Assembly (NCBI GenBank): GCA_012839845.1
Contig: DUMM01000092.1
Location: forward strand, 1 to 33,968
Source of the DNA: Bacillota bacterium
GTDB lineage: Bacteria; Bacillota; Limnochordia; DTU087
DNA: 33,968 nucleotides
Direction of reading: 5' to 3'
The stretch's first letter is position 1. Each line of letters starts with the position of its first letter. The position numbers were made by a program, and so were the translations under genes. The notes under the pieces were generated by a model. That model worked only from the letters and a program-made list of their open reading frames with translations, did not search any database and was not told where the DNA came from. Of the stretch, positions 1 through 10,285 are shown one piece after another.

Positions 1-1518
1 CGGCGCCTGCCGCGGCAGCTGCTTCGCAATCTGGGCCTTTTTTACCTGGCGCTCGCTGCCTTGACTGGGTTACTGGTACTCACCGCTACCCACCAGGATC
101 TGGCTCAGAAGGCAGCTGCCAGAGTTCGGGCAGGTCTTCACTGGGTGTGGGACAAGGGCGTTAGGACCCTGCCTGGGCTGTTCAGTAATCTGCAGTTTAC
201 TCCTGAGCTTTCCCGGTCCATTTTGGCCGAAGGTCTTCCAAATGTACCGACAGCGTACCAGGCTGCGAGTGGTCAACTGGCGCCGGAAACCCTGCGCTCC
301 ATAGTGGAGGCGGTCACAGATTACGATCTGGCGGAGCCGGAATCGCTGGTGGCAGGAGCTTTCCCAGGTTCCCGCTCCGGCCGTGAACCCCTGCGGTGGG
401 ATTGGATCATCCAGCGGGGAATCCAGGGATACAGCTCTCCCCTAATTGGTACGGGAAGGCTTCAGACTGGACCTGCCGGCGGAGAAGCCGCCCCCTCCCA
501 AGGGGACGTTGAGGTAGTAATCAGTGCCCCGGAGTATGCGGCATTGTTGAGAGAAACCTCGGAGAGAGGGCCTTCATCCCAAGGGGCGGTGCCGGAGGAG
601 GGGGAGGGTTTGATGGTGACTTACGAAGCTAAGCTCCCGGCCGGCGGCCCGCAGCCGACCTACGCTTCCGTCCCTTCGCCGTCGTCTTTGCGGGCCTCAC
701 AGTCATCAACCAGTCTTAACCCCGCGGAGCGATTGTCAAGCCTGGCACGGGTTGACTGGGGCAGCTCACCGCTGATTGCCATCTACCACACCCACACTGG
801 GGAAGGGTATCGGGATGCTTCTGCAAGGTCGGAAAAGAGCTATACTTGGGATTTTGCGCAGCCGGGGACAGGACCGGTGCCCGGGGTAGTCCAGGTGGGC
901 GAACGGTTAAGCAGGGAATTGGAGCGGCGGTACGGCATTCCGGTGGTCCACTCTACTAAGGTACATGATTACCCGATCTTTGCCTACTCCTATGCCAACT
1001 CGGAAAAGACAGCCCGCATGCTGCTGGACCGGTATCCCGGCCTGCAGCTGCTCATCGATATCCATCGGGATGAAGGGATGACAATGGAAGCGGTGGGAGG
1101 AAGGACCGCTGCCGGAGTGCTGATCGTGGTGGGAGCAGGGGGCGGTCTCGGTTTGCGGCACGTCAACTGGCAGCGAAACTTGGAGACTGCGCAGCTGCTC
1201 AAAGCCAATTTCGACCGCCTGTATCCAGGGCTCTGCCGGGGTATACGGATCAAAGAAAATGCCCGGTACAACCAGCATTTGCACCCAGGAGCGCTGCTTT
1301 TGGAGATCGGCGCGCACTCGGATACCTTGGAGAGCGCTCTGTTTACCGCAGAGTTGACTGCCGACGTATTGGCTGAGACTCTGTGGCAGCTGCAGAGTGG
1401 AAGCCGGGGCCTGCGCACAAGTTCCCCGGCAGGGCTTGCGCCCGGCACTTCTTTCAGTCCTGCCCTCCAGGTAGAGATCTTTGAGCCCAGGCCTTCCCGG
1501 GCTGTTCCTACACGCTAG
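1..1518 (+). CDS. spoIIP: Stage II sporulation protein P (SpoIIP), 5'-truncated by window edge
   Basis: Frame 1 is open from base 1 (RRLPRQLLRNLGLFYLALAALTGLLVL, a TM segment), so the listed TTG at 61 is probably not the true start. C-terminal SpoIIP motifs IAIYHTHTGEGY, DIHRDEG, ALLLEIGAHSDTLESAL. Confidence 0.9.
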   Translation, partial: RRLPRQLLRNLGLFYLALAALTGLLVLTATHQDLAQKAAARVRAGLHWVWDKGVRTLPGLFSNLQFTPELSRSILAEGLPNVPTAYQAASGQLAPETLRSIVEAVTDYDLAEPESLVAGAFPGSRSGREPLRWDWIIQRGIQGYSSPLIGTGRLQTGPAGGEAAPSQGDVEVVISAPEYAALLRETSERGPSSQGAVPEEGEGLMVTYEAKLPAGGPQPTYASVPSPSSLRASQSSTSLNPAERLSSLARVDWGSSPLIAIYHTHTGEGYRDASARSEKSYTWDFAQPGTGPVPGVVQVGERLSRELERRYGIPVVHSTKVHDYPIFAYSYANSEKTARMLLDRYPGLQLLIDIHRDEGMTMEAVGGRTAAGVLIVVGAGGGLGLRHVNWQRNLETAQLLKANFDRLYPGLCRGIRIKENARYNQHLHPGALLLEIGAHSDTLESALFTAELTADVLAETLWQLQSGSRGLRTSSPAGLAPGTSFSPALQVEIFEPRPSRAVPTR

Positions 1519-1555
1519 ACTTGAGCACCAGGCCCAAGCATCCCCTTTGGTCGCT

Positions 1556-3112
1556 TTAGCGCCGGCGGCCTTTACACATTTCCCTCACAAAGCTTAGTTC
1601 CTCCATTCGCAGGAGCCAGGTGAGAAACAAATAGAGCAAGGCTCCTACTCCCATGGGCACCACCACCTGCAGGGTTCTGCCGGTCAGAGCTGCCAAGTTG
1701 ATGTAAGTGCCGATGAGCCCTGTCAGCTCATAGACGACGATTCCCATAACGGAAGCTGCGGCCGCGGCCTTAGCCAAACAGGTGAGAATGCGCCTGCCGT
1801 CAATGGCCCCCATTTTCCTCCGCAGCCGGATAACGTAGCTGGTCATATTGGCAATATTGGTGATGGAATAAGCCAGGGCCAGCCCTCCCGACTCGAGGTT
1901 GGTGAACTTGAGAAAAACCAGACTGAGAACGGTATTGATAATCACCCCTTGGATGCCCACCTTGACCGGGGTGCGGGTATCCTGAAGAGAGTAATAAATC
2001 CGGGTGAGCAGCTGAATACCCGATAGAGCCACCAATCCCGGCGCGTAGAACAGCAAGGCATAGGCCGTGGCAGCAGTGTCCTCGGCTCCGAAGGCCCCCG
2101 CCTGAAACAGGAGGCGGACTATGGGCTCTCCCAGGGCGAGCAAACCCACTGCCGATGGAATGGTGATGAAGAATATACTTCTCAGGCCTCTGGAAAAAGT
2201 GTGGCGCAGGGCGGACCAATCCCCTACAGCGGCCTGCCTGGTCATGGTAGGAAAGATCACCTGGGAGATACCCATGGCAAACACTCCTAGAGGGAACTGC
2301 ATCAGGCGGTTGGCTAAGCTCAAGGCGGTGATTGTCCCTTTAGCCAAGCCGGAGGCTAGATTCTGGCTGATGAGCAGATTCAGCTGTGCCACAGATAGAC
2401 TGATGACCGTCGGTCCCATGAGCGTAAAAATCCGCCGGATGCCGGGATGATGCAGGTCGATTTTCAGCTTGTAACTGTGCCGCCACTTTCGCAGCTGTAA
2501 CAGCTGCAGCGTGAAATTGGCCACAGCTCCGGCTACGGTGCCGATGGCCATACCCACTATGCCTATTCTAGGGCCGAGGATGTAAGCTCCCAGGATGATG
2601 CCGATATTGTACAGAATGGGACCCATCACCGGCAGTATAAACCGCTGGTAGGAGTTGAGGATTCCCACCGCTAGGCCTGATAGCGCGGTAAAAAAGACTG
2701 CCGGGAACATAATGCGCATTAAGTAGACCAAAAGCTCCCTCTGTTCGCCGGTGAAGCGGTAAGCCACTAAAGGTGCCAGCTGGGGGCTGAAGATGATGCC
2801 CAAGAGCGAAAAAGCCACCAGGGCAAGGAAGGTCAGATTGAGAAAGCTGCTGGCTAGATCCCATCCCTCTTCTTCTTCGCCTTTAGCCAGGTAGCTGGTG
2901 AAGACGGGTATAAATGCTGAACTCAACGCGCCGCCTACCAAGAGATAATACATGAGGTCTGGAATCACGAAAGCGGCATTGAAGGCATCGGTATGCCATG
3001 TGCGGCCGAAAACTTCGGAGGCAGCCCGCAGGCGGACAAATCCCAAGATGCGGCTGACGAAGATCAAAAACATCATCGAAACGGCAGTTTTAGCTAACGG
3101 TTTGCTGGGCAT
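1556..3112 (-). CDS. murJ: MurJ/MviN lipid II flippase family protein
   Basis: 518 aa polytopic protein; N-terminus KTAVSMMFLIFVSRILGFVRLRAASEVFG and DAFNAAFVIPDLMYYLLVGGALSSAFIPVF are typical of MviN/MurJ. Confidence 0.92.
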   Translation of the reverse strand: MPSKPLAKTAVSMMFLIFVSRILGFVRLRAASEVFGRTWHTDAFNAAFVIPDLMYYLLVGGALSSAFIPVFTSYLAKGEEEEGWDLASSFLNLTFLALVAFSLLGIIFSPQLAPLVAYRFTGEQRELLVYLMRIMFPAVFFTALSGLAVGILNSYQRFILPVMGPILYNIGIILGAYILGPRIGIVGMAIGTVAGAVANFTLQLLQLRKWRHSYKLKIDLHHPGIRRIFTLMGPTVISLSVAQLNLLISQNLASGLAKGTITALSLANRLMQFPLGVFAMGISQVIFPTMTRQAAVGDWSALRHTFSRGLRSIFFITIPSAVGLLALGEPIVRLLFQAGAFGAEDTAATAYALLFYAPGLVALSGIQLLTRIYYSLQDTRTPVKVGIQGVIINTVLSLVFLKFTNLESGGLALAYSITNIANMTSYVIRLRRKMGAIDGRRILTCLAKAAAAASVMGIVVYELTGLIGTYINLAALTGRTLQVVVPMGVGALLYLFLTWLLRMEELSFVREMCKGRRR

Positions 3113-3268
3113 GGACTAACCTCCAATTCCTCTTGACGTTTCGGCAGAGGGGGGAGTAACTCCTTGCGGGGGTCAGCAAGTTTTCCCAGCTGGTGAAACG
3201 CCCTGTGTCCTGAGAGAGGCGGAATGTGGTATAGTATAGTGGGTAGCGACGGACCGGCACGGCCGCAG

Positions 3269-3297
3269 TTGTCGTCCTATTGGCCCGATGCTATAAT
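3269..3297 (+). promoter_or_regulatory. Putative sigma-A promoter for lepA (TTGTCG-N17-TATAAT)
   Basis: TTGTCG at 3269-3274, 17-nt spacer, TATAAT at 3292-3297, about 33 nt upstream of the lepA ATG. Confidence 0.7.
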
Positions 3298-3330
3298 ACA
3301 CTTTGAGTATGGGCGAAAGAGAGGTAAACA

Positions 3331-5130
3331 ATGCGCCAGGCCAATATTCGCAACTTCTGCATAATTGCTCATATCGACCACGGGAAATCGACCTTGGCCG
3401 ACCGGCTCTTAGAAATGACCGGCACGGTATCCCAAAGGGAGATGGCCGATCAGGTGCTGGACTCCATGGATTTGGAGCGGGAGAGGGGCATTACCATTAA
3501 GCTAAAAGCTGTGCGGCTTAACTATCGGTCCCGAGATGGGCAAGAGTATGTCCTTAATCTTATCGATACTCCTGGCCATGTGGACTTTGCCTATGAAGTG
3601 TCCCGCAGTCTAGCAGCCTGCGAAGGCGCACTGCTGGTCATCGATGCATCCCAAGGGATTGAAGCCCAGACCTTGGCCAATCTGTACCTGGCGTTGGAGC
3701 ACGACCTGGAGATTATTCCCGTAATCAACAAGATTGATCTGCCGGCGGCAGACCCAGAGAAAGTAAAGCGGGAACTGCAGGAAAGCATTGGCCTTGACGC
3801 CAGCCAAGCTATATTGGCCAGCGCCAAGACCGGTGAAGGTATCGAGGAGATTTTAGAGGCTGTAGTACAGCGCATCCCCCCGCCCACGGGTGATGTTGAT
3901 GCGCCCCTCAGGGCGCTGATTTTCGATTCCCACTATGACCCATATCGGGGTGTAGTTGCATATATCCGGGTGATGGAAGGCAGTCTGTCCATCGGCGATG
4001 AGATCAAGATGATGTCCAGCGGGGAGACCTTTGAGGTGGATTCCCTGGGGGTGTTTGCACCCCATCTGGTGAACGTGGAGCGGCTGGCCGCGGGAGAGGT
4101 CGGTTGTGTCACAGCCGGAATGAAGGATGTCAAGAGCGCTAGGGTCGGCGATACCATCACTGGGGCCGAGCGGCCGGCAGCGCAGCCGCTGCCGGGCTAT
4201 CGGCCGGCACAGCCTATGGTCTACTGCGGCCTTTACCCTGTGGACAATGAGGATTTCGGCAGCCTGAGGGATGCGCTGGAGAAGCTGCAGCTCAATGATG
4301 CCGCTTTGATCTTCGAGCCGGAGACATCGGCAGCCTTAGGTTTTGGATTCCGCTGCGGCTTTCTCGGTCTGCTTCACATGGAGGTCATTCAGGAACGGCT
4401 GGAGCGGGAATTTGAACTCAACTTGATTACTACTGCTCCCAACGTTGTGTACCGAGTGTACCTGCGGGATGGCGGTGAGCTCTTTATAGACAATCCTGCC
4501 CGCCTGCCGGCACCCGACAGAGTGGAGCGGATCGAAGAGCCCTACGTACGGGTCTCTATCATGACTCCGGAGGATTTTGTGGGCCCAGTGATGGAGCTTT
4601 GTCAGGATAGGCGGGGCACTTTTGTGCATATGGAATACATCACCACCGACCGGGTGCAGATCATCTATGAAATGCCTTTGAGCGAGATTATCATGGACTT
4701 TTTCGATCGGCTGAAATCGAGAACCAAGGGCTATGCATCCTTGGATTATGAGCCCATCGGTTACCGAGCAGGTGACCTGGTTAAACTGGACATTCTCATT
4801 AACGGTAACCCGGTAGATGCTCTGTCCTGCATTGTGCACCGGGATGGAGCCGCACAACGGGGACGAGCCCTGGCCAAGAAGCTCAAGGAGGTAATTCCCC
4901 GTCAGCTCTTCGAAGTTCCAATTCAGGCAGCCATCGGCAGCAAGATCGTAGCCAGAGAGACCATCAAAGCCCTGCGCAAAGATGTGCTGGCCAAGTGTTA
5001 CGGGGGAGATGTCACCCGCAAGCGGAAGCTCTTGGAACGTCAAAAGGAGGGCAAGCGGCGGATGAAGCAGCTGGGGTCTGTAGAGGTGCCCCAGGAAGCT
5101 TTCATGGCCGTGCTCAGCATTGAAGAATGA
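3331..5130 (+). CDS. lepA: Elongation factor 4 (LepA)
   Basis: N-terminus [58 protein letters not shown]; 599 aa. Confidence 0.97.
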   Translation: MRQANIRNFCIIAHIDHGKSTLADRLLEMTGTVSQREMADQVLDSMDLERERGITIKLKAVRLNYRSRDGQEYVLNLIDTPGHVDFAYEVSRSLAACEGALLVIDASQGIEAQTLANLYLALEHDLEIIPVINKIDLPAADPEKVKRELQESIGLDASQAILASAKTGEGIEEILEAVVQRIPPPTGDVDAPLRALIFDSHYDPYRGVVAYIRVMEGSLSIGDEIKMMSSGETFEVDSLGVFAPHLVNVERLAAGEVGCVTAGMKDVKSARVGDTITGAERPAAQPLPGYRPAQPMVYCGLYPVDNEDFGSLRDALEKLQLNDAALIFEPETSAALGFGFRCGFLGLLHMEVIQERLEREFELNLITTAPNVVYRVYLRDGGELFIDNPARLPAPDRVERIEEPYVRVSIMTPEDFVGPVMELCQDRRGTFVHMEYITTDRVQIIYEMPLSEIIMDFFDRLKSRTKGYASLDYEPIGYRAGDLVKLDILINGNPVDALSCIVHRDGAAQRGRALAKKLKEVIPRQLFEVPIQAAIGSKIVARETIKALRKDVLAKCYGGDVTRKRKLLERQKEGKRRMKQLGSVEVPQEAFMAVLSIEE

Positions 5131-6286
5131 TCGACCGGGCATCTATATCCACATCCCCTTCTGCCTCCGGAAGTGTCCGTACTGCGATTTTGTATCTTAC
5201 CCTCTGCAGCGGGATGAGACTGACAGGGTTCATCAGTACATCTGCGCCTTAACTAAGGAAGCTGCCTTAAGAAAGAGGTGGCTGGAAGCAGCAGACCTGA
5301 TGCCGGAGGCTTTTCATTCTCTGTATATCGGAGGCGGCACTCCGTCGCTGCTGAAAAGCAGTCAAGTCTCCTGGGCAATTGAAGAAATCGCTGGAAGTTT
5401 TCCGTTGGCTCCCGGCGCAGAGGTCACTCTAGAAGTCAACCCAGGGACCTCGAGCCGGGAAGAGCTGTATGCATGGCGCCGGTTGGGAATCAATCGGCTC
5501 AGCATCGGCGCCCAAAGCCTCAATGATGAGTTCTTAAAGAAGCTGGGCCGGGTACACACTGCAAGGGATGTCTATCAGACGGTGGAGTGGGCTCGATCAG
5601 CTGGTTTCAGCAATATAAGCTTCGATCTAATGCTGGGTCTGCCTGGACAAAGGCTGGAGGATTGGCAGAGAACCGTGGTTCAGGCAGTTGAGGAGCTAAA
5701 GCCTCAGCACCTTTCCTGCTATGAGCTGACCATCGAAGAGGGGACTCTCTTTGGACGCCTTAAGTCTCAGGGAAGCTTGAACCTGCCGCCAGAGGATGAA
5801 GTCGTTGCGATGCTGGAGTGGACAAGAGAGCACCTCACCAACTCAGGCTACGAACACTATGAGATTTCCAACTACGCTTTACCAGGTTTTAGGTCCAGAC
5901 ACAACCAAATATACTGGGAGAACCGCTGGTACTTGGGGCTCGGTGCCGCCGCTTGTTCCTATTGGGCTGGAAGGCGCTGGGGAAATGCTGCTGGGCTAGA
6001 TGAATACATGCAGCAGTTGGACGCGGGGAGCCTGCCTGAGGCCTATTCTGAGCGGCTAGACGAAAGGAGCCAGCTGGGGGAAACCATCATGCTGGGCCTG
6101 AGGTTAACAGAGGGCGTTTCCACAGCCGAGCTTGAGGCTAGATTTGGGTTATCAATATGGGACATCTGGGAGGAGGAAATCACTGATCTGCAGAAGGCGG
6201 GTCTCTTGGAGGTAAGCGGGGAGAGGCTGCGTCTGACCCAGAAGGGGCTGCTGCTGGCCAACCAGGTTCAGGCGGCCTTCCTCTGA
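5120..6286 (+). CDS. hemW: HemW (radical SAM, HemN-like heme chaperone)
   Basis: [18 protein letters not shown] radical SAM CxxxCxYC motif, [10 protein letters not shown]; overlaps the lepA end by 11 nt with a TTG start; follows lepA as in many Firmicutes. Confidence 0.92.
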   Translation: MKNDRPGIYIHIPFCLRKCPYCDFVSYPLQRDETDRVHQYICALTKEAALRKRWLEAADLMPEAFHSLYIGGGTPSLLKSSQVSWAIEEIAGSFPLAPGAEVTLEVNPGTSSREELYAWRRLGINRLSIGAQSLNDEFLKKLGRVHTARDVYQTVEWARSAGFSNISFDLMLGLPGQRLEDWQRTVVQAVEELKPQHLSCYELTIEEGTLFGRLKSQGSLNLPPEDEVVAMLEWTREHLTNSGYEHYEISNYALPGFRSRHNQIYWENRWYLGLGAAACSYWAGRRWGNAAGLDEYMQQLDAGSLPEAYSERLDERSQLGETIMLGLRLTEGVSTAELEARFGLSIWDIWEEEITDLQKAGLLEVSGERLRLTQKGLLLANQVQAAFL

Positions 6287-6288
6287 TC

Positions 6289-6317
6289 TTGACAAGAGCG
6301 GTACCGAATGCTATTTT
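6289..6317 (+). promoter_or_regulatory. Putative sigma-A promoter of the hrcA-grpE-dnaK operon (TTGACA-N17-TATTTT)
   Basis: TTGACA 6289-6294 begins 2 nt after the hemW stop; 17-nt spacer; TATTTT 6312-6317; CIRCE follows. Confidence 0.8.
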
Positions 6318-6330
6318 TAAGGTGGATATG

Positions 6331-6357
6331 TTAGCACTCTTTTTAGGTGAGTGCTAA
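6331..6357 (+). promoter_or_regulatory. CIRCE operator (HrcA binding site)
   Basis: Perfect TTAGCACTC-N9-GAGTGCTAA inverted repeat directly upstream of hrcA. Confidence 0.98.
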
Positions 6358-6379
6358 CGAAAAGGTGGTGATGAAGCCG

Positions 6380-7405
6380 ATGGATGAACGGAAACGGAAA
6401 ATACTCAAGGCTGTCACCCGTGACTACATTGACACTGCTGAGCCGGTAGGTTCGCGGACCATTGCCCGCCGGTACGGTTTGGGAGTGAGTCCTGCAACTA
6501 TCCGCAACGAGATGGCTGATTTAGAAGAAGATGGATACTTGGAACAGCCCCATACATCTGCCGGCCGCATTCCATCTGAAAAGGGATACCGCTTTTACGT
6601 CGACGTGCTCATGACTCCCCGGACGCTGTCAAGACAGGAGCTGCAGAAGATTTACGCTACTTTGCAGGCTCAACAGGTCCTGGAAGATATTGTTCAGGAA
6701 AGCGTGCGTCTGCTGGCTTTGTTAAGCCAGTACACTTCTATCGTGGTGGCACCCAATCTGAGCCGGGGTACCGTACGGTGTCTGCAGCTGATACCTCTCG
6801 ATGAGTTCAATGTCCTGCTGGTACTGGTGGTGGATCCCGGGTTTTCCCAGAGCCGGATTGTGGAGACATCCAGACCGCTAACTGCCCAGGAGTTAGCCAG
6901 GATAAATCACTTTTTTGAACGCCGGTTGGCCGGCGCAGTGCTGGCCGATATCGGCGCATCCTTGATCGAAGAGCTGCGGGATGAGATCGACGACGAGGCC
7001 TTGCTGTCTGAGGCTCTGAATCTGCTCATCAAGGGCTTGAGAAATATAAAGAAAGAACAGGTTTTCATCGATGGGACTACCCATCTTCTCAGCCAGCCCG
7101 AGTTCAAGAACATTGAAAAGGCTAAGGGGCTGCTCAATATATTAGATGATGAGCGGGCCGTTTGGTCAGTGCTGAATAGAGCTCTAGGTCGGTCTGGGAT
7201 ATTGGTCACCATCGGCAGCGAGAATCCCCATGAGGGATTTCAGGAGTGCAGTTTGGTAACGGCCACTTATGAGATAAACGGACAAGTGGTGGGAAGTATC
7301 GGCGTTATCGGTCCCACCCGCATGGATTACGATAAGGCAGTGTCCATCGTCGAGGGTATAGCCAACAGCCTCAGCTCTTTGCTGTCAGATCCTCGACGCC
7401 ATTAG
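6380..7405 (+). CDS. hrcA: Heat-inducible transcription repressor HrcA
   Basis: MDERKRKILKAVTRDYIDTAEPVGSRTIARRYGLGVSPATIRNEMADLEEDGYLEQPHTSAGRIPSEKGYRFYVD. The track's GTG at 6347 lies within CIRCE; SD-like AAGGTGGTGATG favours ATG 6380. Confidence 0.96.
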   Translation: MDERKRKILKAVTRDYIDTAEPVGSRTIARRYGLGVSPATIRNEMADLEEDGYLEQPHTSAGRIPSEKGYRFYVDVLMTPRTLSRQELQKIYATLQAQQVLEDIVQESVRLLALLSQYTSIVVAPNLSRGTVRCLQLIPLDEFNVLLVLVVDPGFSQSRIVETSRPLTAQELARINHFFERRLAGAVLADIGASLIEELRDEIDDEALLSEALNLLIKGLRNIKKEQVFIDGTTHLLSQPEFKNIEKAKGLLNILDDERAVWSVLNRALGRSGILVTIGSENPHEGFQECSLVTATYEINGQVVGSIGVIGPTRMDYDKAVSIVEGIANSLSSLLSDPRRH

Positions 7406-7474
7406 GAAGAGCAGTCTCGCAGCCATAGGAACAGAGGTGCTTGGCTGATCGCTCAATAGAGAGAAAGGAGAGAA

Positions 7475-7506
7475 GGCGCATGCACCCCAATGGGGTTTCT
7501 TGCGCC
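7475..7506 (+). promoter_or_regulatory. Hairpin in hrcA-grpE junction, between the grpE SD and a candidate start
   Basis: GGCGCA (7475-7480) pairs with TGCGCC (7501-7506); inner ACCCC (7484-7488) pairs with GGGGT (7492-7496), loop AAT. Confidence 0.7.
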
Positions 7507-7513
7507 GCTTTTC

Positions 7514-8260
7514 ATGAAAGACAATCAAGAGTTGCACCAGGAACGGGGAGTGGATTGCGGCTGCGGCGACGGCAGCTGCGGCACTGAAAAACAGACAGCC
7601 GGCGTTCAGGAGCCAGAGACTTCGGGATGCAGTATCCGGGAAGAGGTTGTCGACGGGTTAAGGGAAAGGGAAGGCAAGGAGAAGCAGGAGGGTCAGGGCG
7701 GAGCAGGGCGGGTGGAGCAGGATCAGAGTGCAAGCGGTCAGACCGATGGAGGAGAGGAGCCCGCCGGGGAAGATGCTGAGGTCCTTGACCCTCAAGTGCT
7801 CAAGGAGGAAGTCAGCAGCCTGCGGCAGCAGGTGGCAGAACTAACCCAACAGCTCTTGCGGCTCCACGCCGATTTTGATAACTACCGTAAGCGAACCCGG
7901 AAGAACATGGAAGAAGAGATTCTGCGAGCTAATGAAGCTCTGGTTAAGCAGCTTCTGCCGGTGCTAGACAACCTGGAACGGGCACTGGCTGTAGACAGCG
8001 ATGCCAGCGAAGCCTCTGTCCGAGAAGGCGTGGAACTTGTGTATCGGCAGTTCTTGGACATCCTATCTAGGGAAGGACTGCAGCCCATCAAGGCTGTGGG
8101 TGAACCGTTTGATCCCAACCTACATGAAGCGATGATGGTAGAAACCGTTGAAGATCCGGAGCTGGAGAACCGGGTCATTGGGGAATTCTTAAAGGGATAC
8201 ACCTTTCGGGAGCGGGTGCTGAGAGCTGCAATGGTCAAGGTCGGCAAAGCGCAGCAGTAA
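7514..8260 (+). CDS. grpE: GrpE, DnaK nucleotide exchange factor (start uncertain: ATG 7490 or ATG 7514)
   Basis: ADFDNYRKRTRKNMEEEILRANEALVKQLLPVLDNLERAL and PFDPNLHEAMMVETVEDPELENRVIGEFLKGYTFRERVLRAAMVKVGK are GrpE signatures; located between hrcA and dnaK. Confidence 0.93.
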   Translation: MKDNQELHQERGVDCGCGDGSCGTEKQTAGVQEPETSGCSIREEVVDGLREREGKEKQEGQGGAGRVEQDQSASGQTDGGEEPAGEDAEVLDPQVLKEEVSSLRQQVAELTQQLLRLHADFDNYRKRTRKNMEEEILRANEALVKQLLPVLDNLERALAVDSDASEASVREGVELVYRQFLDILSREGLQPIKAVGEPFDPNLHEAMMVETVEDPELENRVIGEFLKGYTFRERVLRAAMVKVGKAQQ

Positions 8261-8312
8261 GCGCATCATCGCTCCGTGAAGGCTTTCTGGCCGCAAGTGA
8301 GGAGGAAGATAT

Positions 8313-10151
8313 ATGGGTAAAGTGATAGGTATTGATCTTGGAACGACCAACTCGGTAGTGGCTGTTATGGAGGGCGGAGAGCCGGTCGTTATCCCCAACT
8401 CAGAAGGGAGCCGCACTACGCCTTCTGTTGTGGCCTTTACTAAGGACGGCGAGCTCCTGATAGGGCAGGCTGCCAAGCGGCAGGCAGTGACCAATCCGGA
8501 GCGCACCATCATGTCCATCAAGCGCCACATGGGCACAGACTACAAAGTCACCATCGACGGCAAGGAGTATATCCCCCAGCAGATATCGGCCATGATTCTC
8601 CGCAAACTCAAGGAGGAGGCAGAGAACTACTTAGGCGAACCCGTTACCCAGGCAGTAATCACTGTTCCAGCGTACTTCACCGATGCCCAGCGGCAGGCAA
8701 CCAAAGATGCAGGGGTTATTGCCGGTCTGGAAGTTCTGAGGATTATTAACGAGCCTACCGCAGCCGCTTTGGCTTACGGTTTGGATAAAGAACACGACCA
8801 GAAGATCCTGGTCTTTGACCTGGGCGGCGGTACTTTCGATGTCTCCATCCTGGAGGTGGGGGATGGAGTTTTTGAAGTACTGGCCACCAGCGGCAACAAC
8901 CGATTGGGCGGAGATGACTTCGACCAGCGGATTGTCCAGTACCTGATTGGGCAGTTTAGGCAGCAGACGGGTGTCGACCTGAGCGGCGACCGCATGGCCA
9001 TGCAGCGGCTGCGGGAAGCTGCCGAGAAGGCCAAGATCGAGCTGTCCGGTCTACCCAGTACTAATATAAATCTGCCTTTCATCAGCGCTGGGCCATCCGG
9101 CCCGCTGCACTTGGATATCACTTTGACGAGGGCTAAGTTCAACGAACTGACCGCGGATCTGGTAGAGGCCACCATGGGACCAACCCAGCGTGCGCTGGAC
9201 GATGCAGGGCTGCAGCCTCATGAAATCGATAAAATCATCTTGGTCGGCGGTTCAACCCGCATCCCGGCAGTACAGGAAGCTATCAAGAGGAAGCTGGGTA
9301 AGGAGCCCTTCAAAGGCATTAACCCAGATGAGTGCGTGGCCGTGGGTGCAGCCATTCAGGCGGGAGTCTTGGCGGGAGAAGTCAAGGATATCGTGCTCTT
9401 GGACGTGACGCCCTTGTCTTTGGGAATTGAAACCTTGGGCGGCGTGATGACTGTCTTAATTGAACGCAATACCACTATACCTACCAGCAAGAAGCAGATC
9501 TTCACCACTGCTGCAGATAACCAGACGGCAGTGGACATCCACGTGCTCCAAGGCGAACGGCCTATGGCGGCAGACAACATCACTTTGGGACGCTTCCAGC
9601 TGACTGGGATTCCTCCTGCTCCCAGAGGAGTTCCTCAGATCGAAGTCACCTTTGATATTGACGTAAACGGCATTGTCAATGTCTCTGCCAAGGATCTTGG
9701 TACCGGTAGGGAGCAGCGGATTACTATTACCTCCTCCGGCGCGCTGTCCAAGGAGCAAATCGAGAAGATGGTCCGGGATGCCGAACTGCACGCTGAGGAG
9801 GATAGGAGGCGGAAAGAACTGGTTGAAGCCAGGAATCAGGCAGAACAGCTGATCTACACTACGGATAGAACCCTGAAGGACCTGGGAGACAAAGTCACCG
9901 GCGACGAGAAAGCGAGGATCGAGGCAGCTAAGAACGAGCTGGCTCAAGCCAGTAAGGGTGAAGATATACAGGCCATCAGAGATAAGATGGAATCTTTGAG
10001 TGCAGCTCTCCACAGCGTCACATCCAGAATGTACTCTCAGGCTGGCGGTTCCGGCAGCACCGGCAGTGCCGGTGCTCAGGGGCCGGGACCGGGGGGAGAA
10101 AAGGTCGTAGATGCGGACTATCGGGTAGTCGATGACGACCAGCAGAAATAG
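8313..10151 (+). CDS. dnaK: Chaperone DnaK (Hsp70)
   Basis: [61 protein letters not shown]; 612 aa. Confidence 0.99.
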   Translation: MGKVIGIDLGTTNSVVAVMEGGEPVVIPNSEGSRTTPSVVAFTKDGELLIGQAAKRQAVTNPERTIMSIKRHMGTDYKVTIDGKEYIPQQISAMILRKLKEEAENYLGEPVTQAVITVPAYFTDAQRQATKDAGVIAGLEVLRIINEPTAAALAYGLDKEHDQKILVFDLGGGTFDVSILEVGDGVFEVLATSGNNRLGGDDFDQRIVQYLIGQFRQQTGVDLSGDRMAMQRLREAAEKAKIELSGLPSTNINLPFISAGPSGPLHLDITLTRAKFNELTADLVEATMGPTQRALDDAGLQPHEIDKIILVGGSTRIPAVQEAIKRKLGKEPFKGINPDECVAVGAAIQAGVLAGEVKDIVLLDVTPLSLGIETLGGVMTVLIERNTTIPTSKKQIFTTAADNQTAVDIHVLQGERPMAADNITLGRFQLTGIPPAPRGVPQIEVTFDIDVNGIVNVSAKDLGTGREQRITITSSGALSKEQIEKMVRDAELHAEEDRRRKELVEARNQAEQLIYTTDRTLKDLGDKVTGDEKARIEAAKNELAQASKGEDIQAIRDKMESLSAALHSVTSRMYSQAGGSGSTGSAGAQGPGPGGEKVVDADYRVVDDDQQK

Positions 10152-10222
10152 CACGGTGTGCAGACAATGATGTCTGCCGCAATCCAGTGCGGGCTCCATT
10201 GACACCTGGGATGGGATGAGCG

Positions 10223-10285
10223 ACCTGTGTCCAGTTTTTTGGGCGGCGGCGTTGGCCGCCGCCATCTGCCACAGGTTCCTTTTTT
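10223..10285 (+). terminator. Terminator-like nested hairpin between dnaK and dnaJ
   Basis: ACCTGTG (10223-10229) pairs with CACAGGT (10270-10276); inner GGCGGCGGC (10242-10250)-GTTG-GCCGCCGCC (10255-10263); T6 at 10280-10285. Confidence 0.6.

Noticed and set aside
4336-5142. 268-aa antisense ORF opposite lepA
   Set aside because: Mirror ORF over a confidently assigned gene; no recognisable domains and no promoter/RBS seen.
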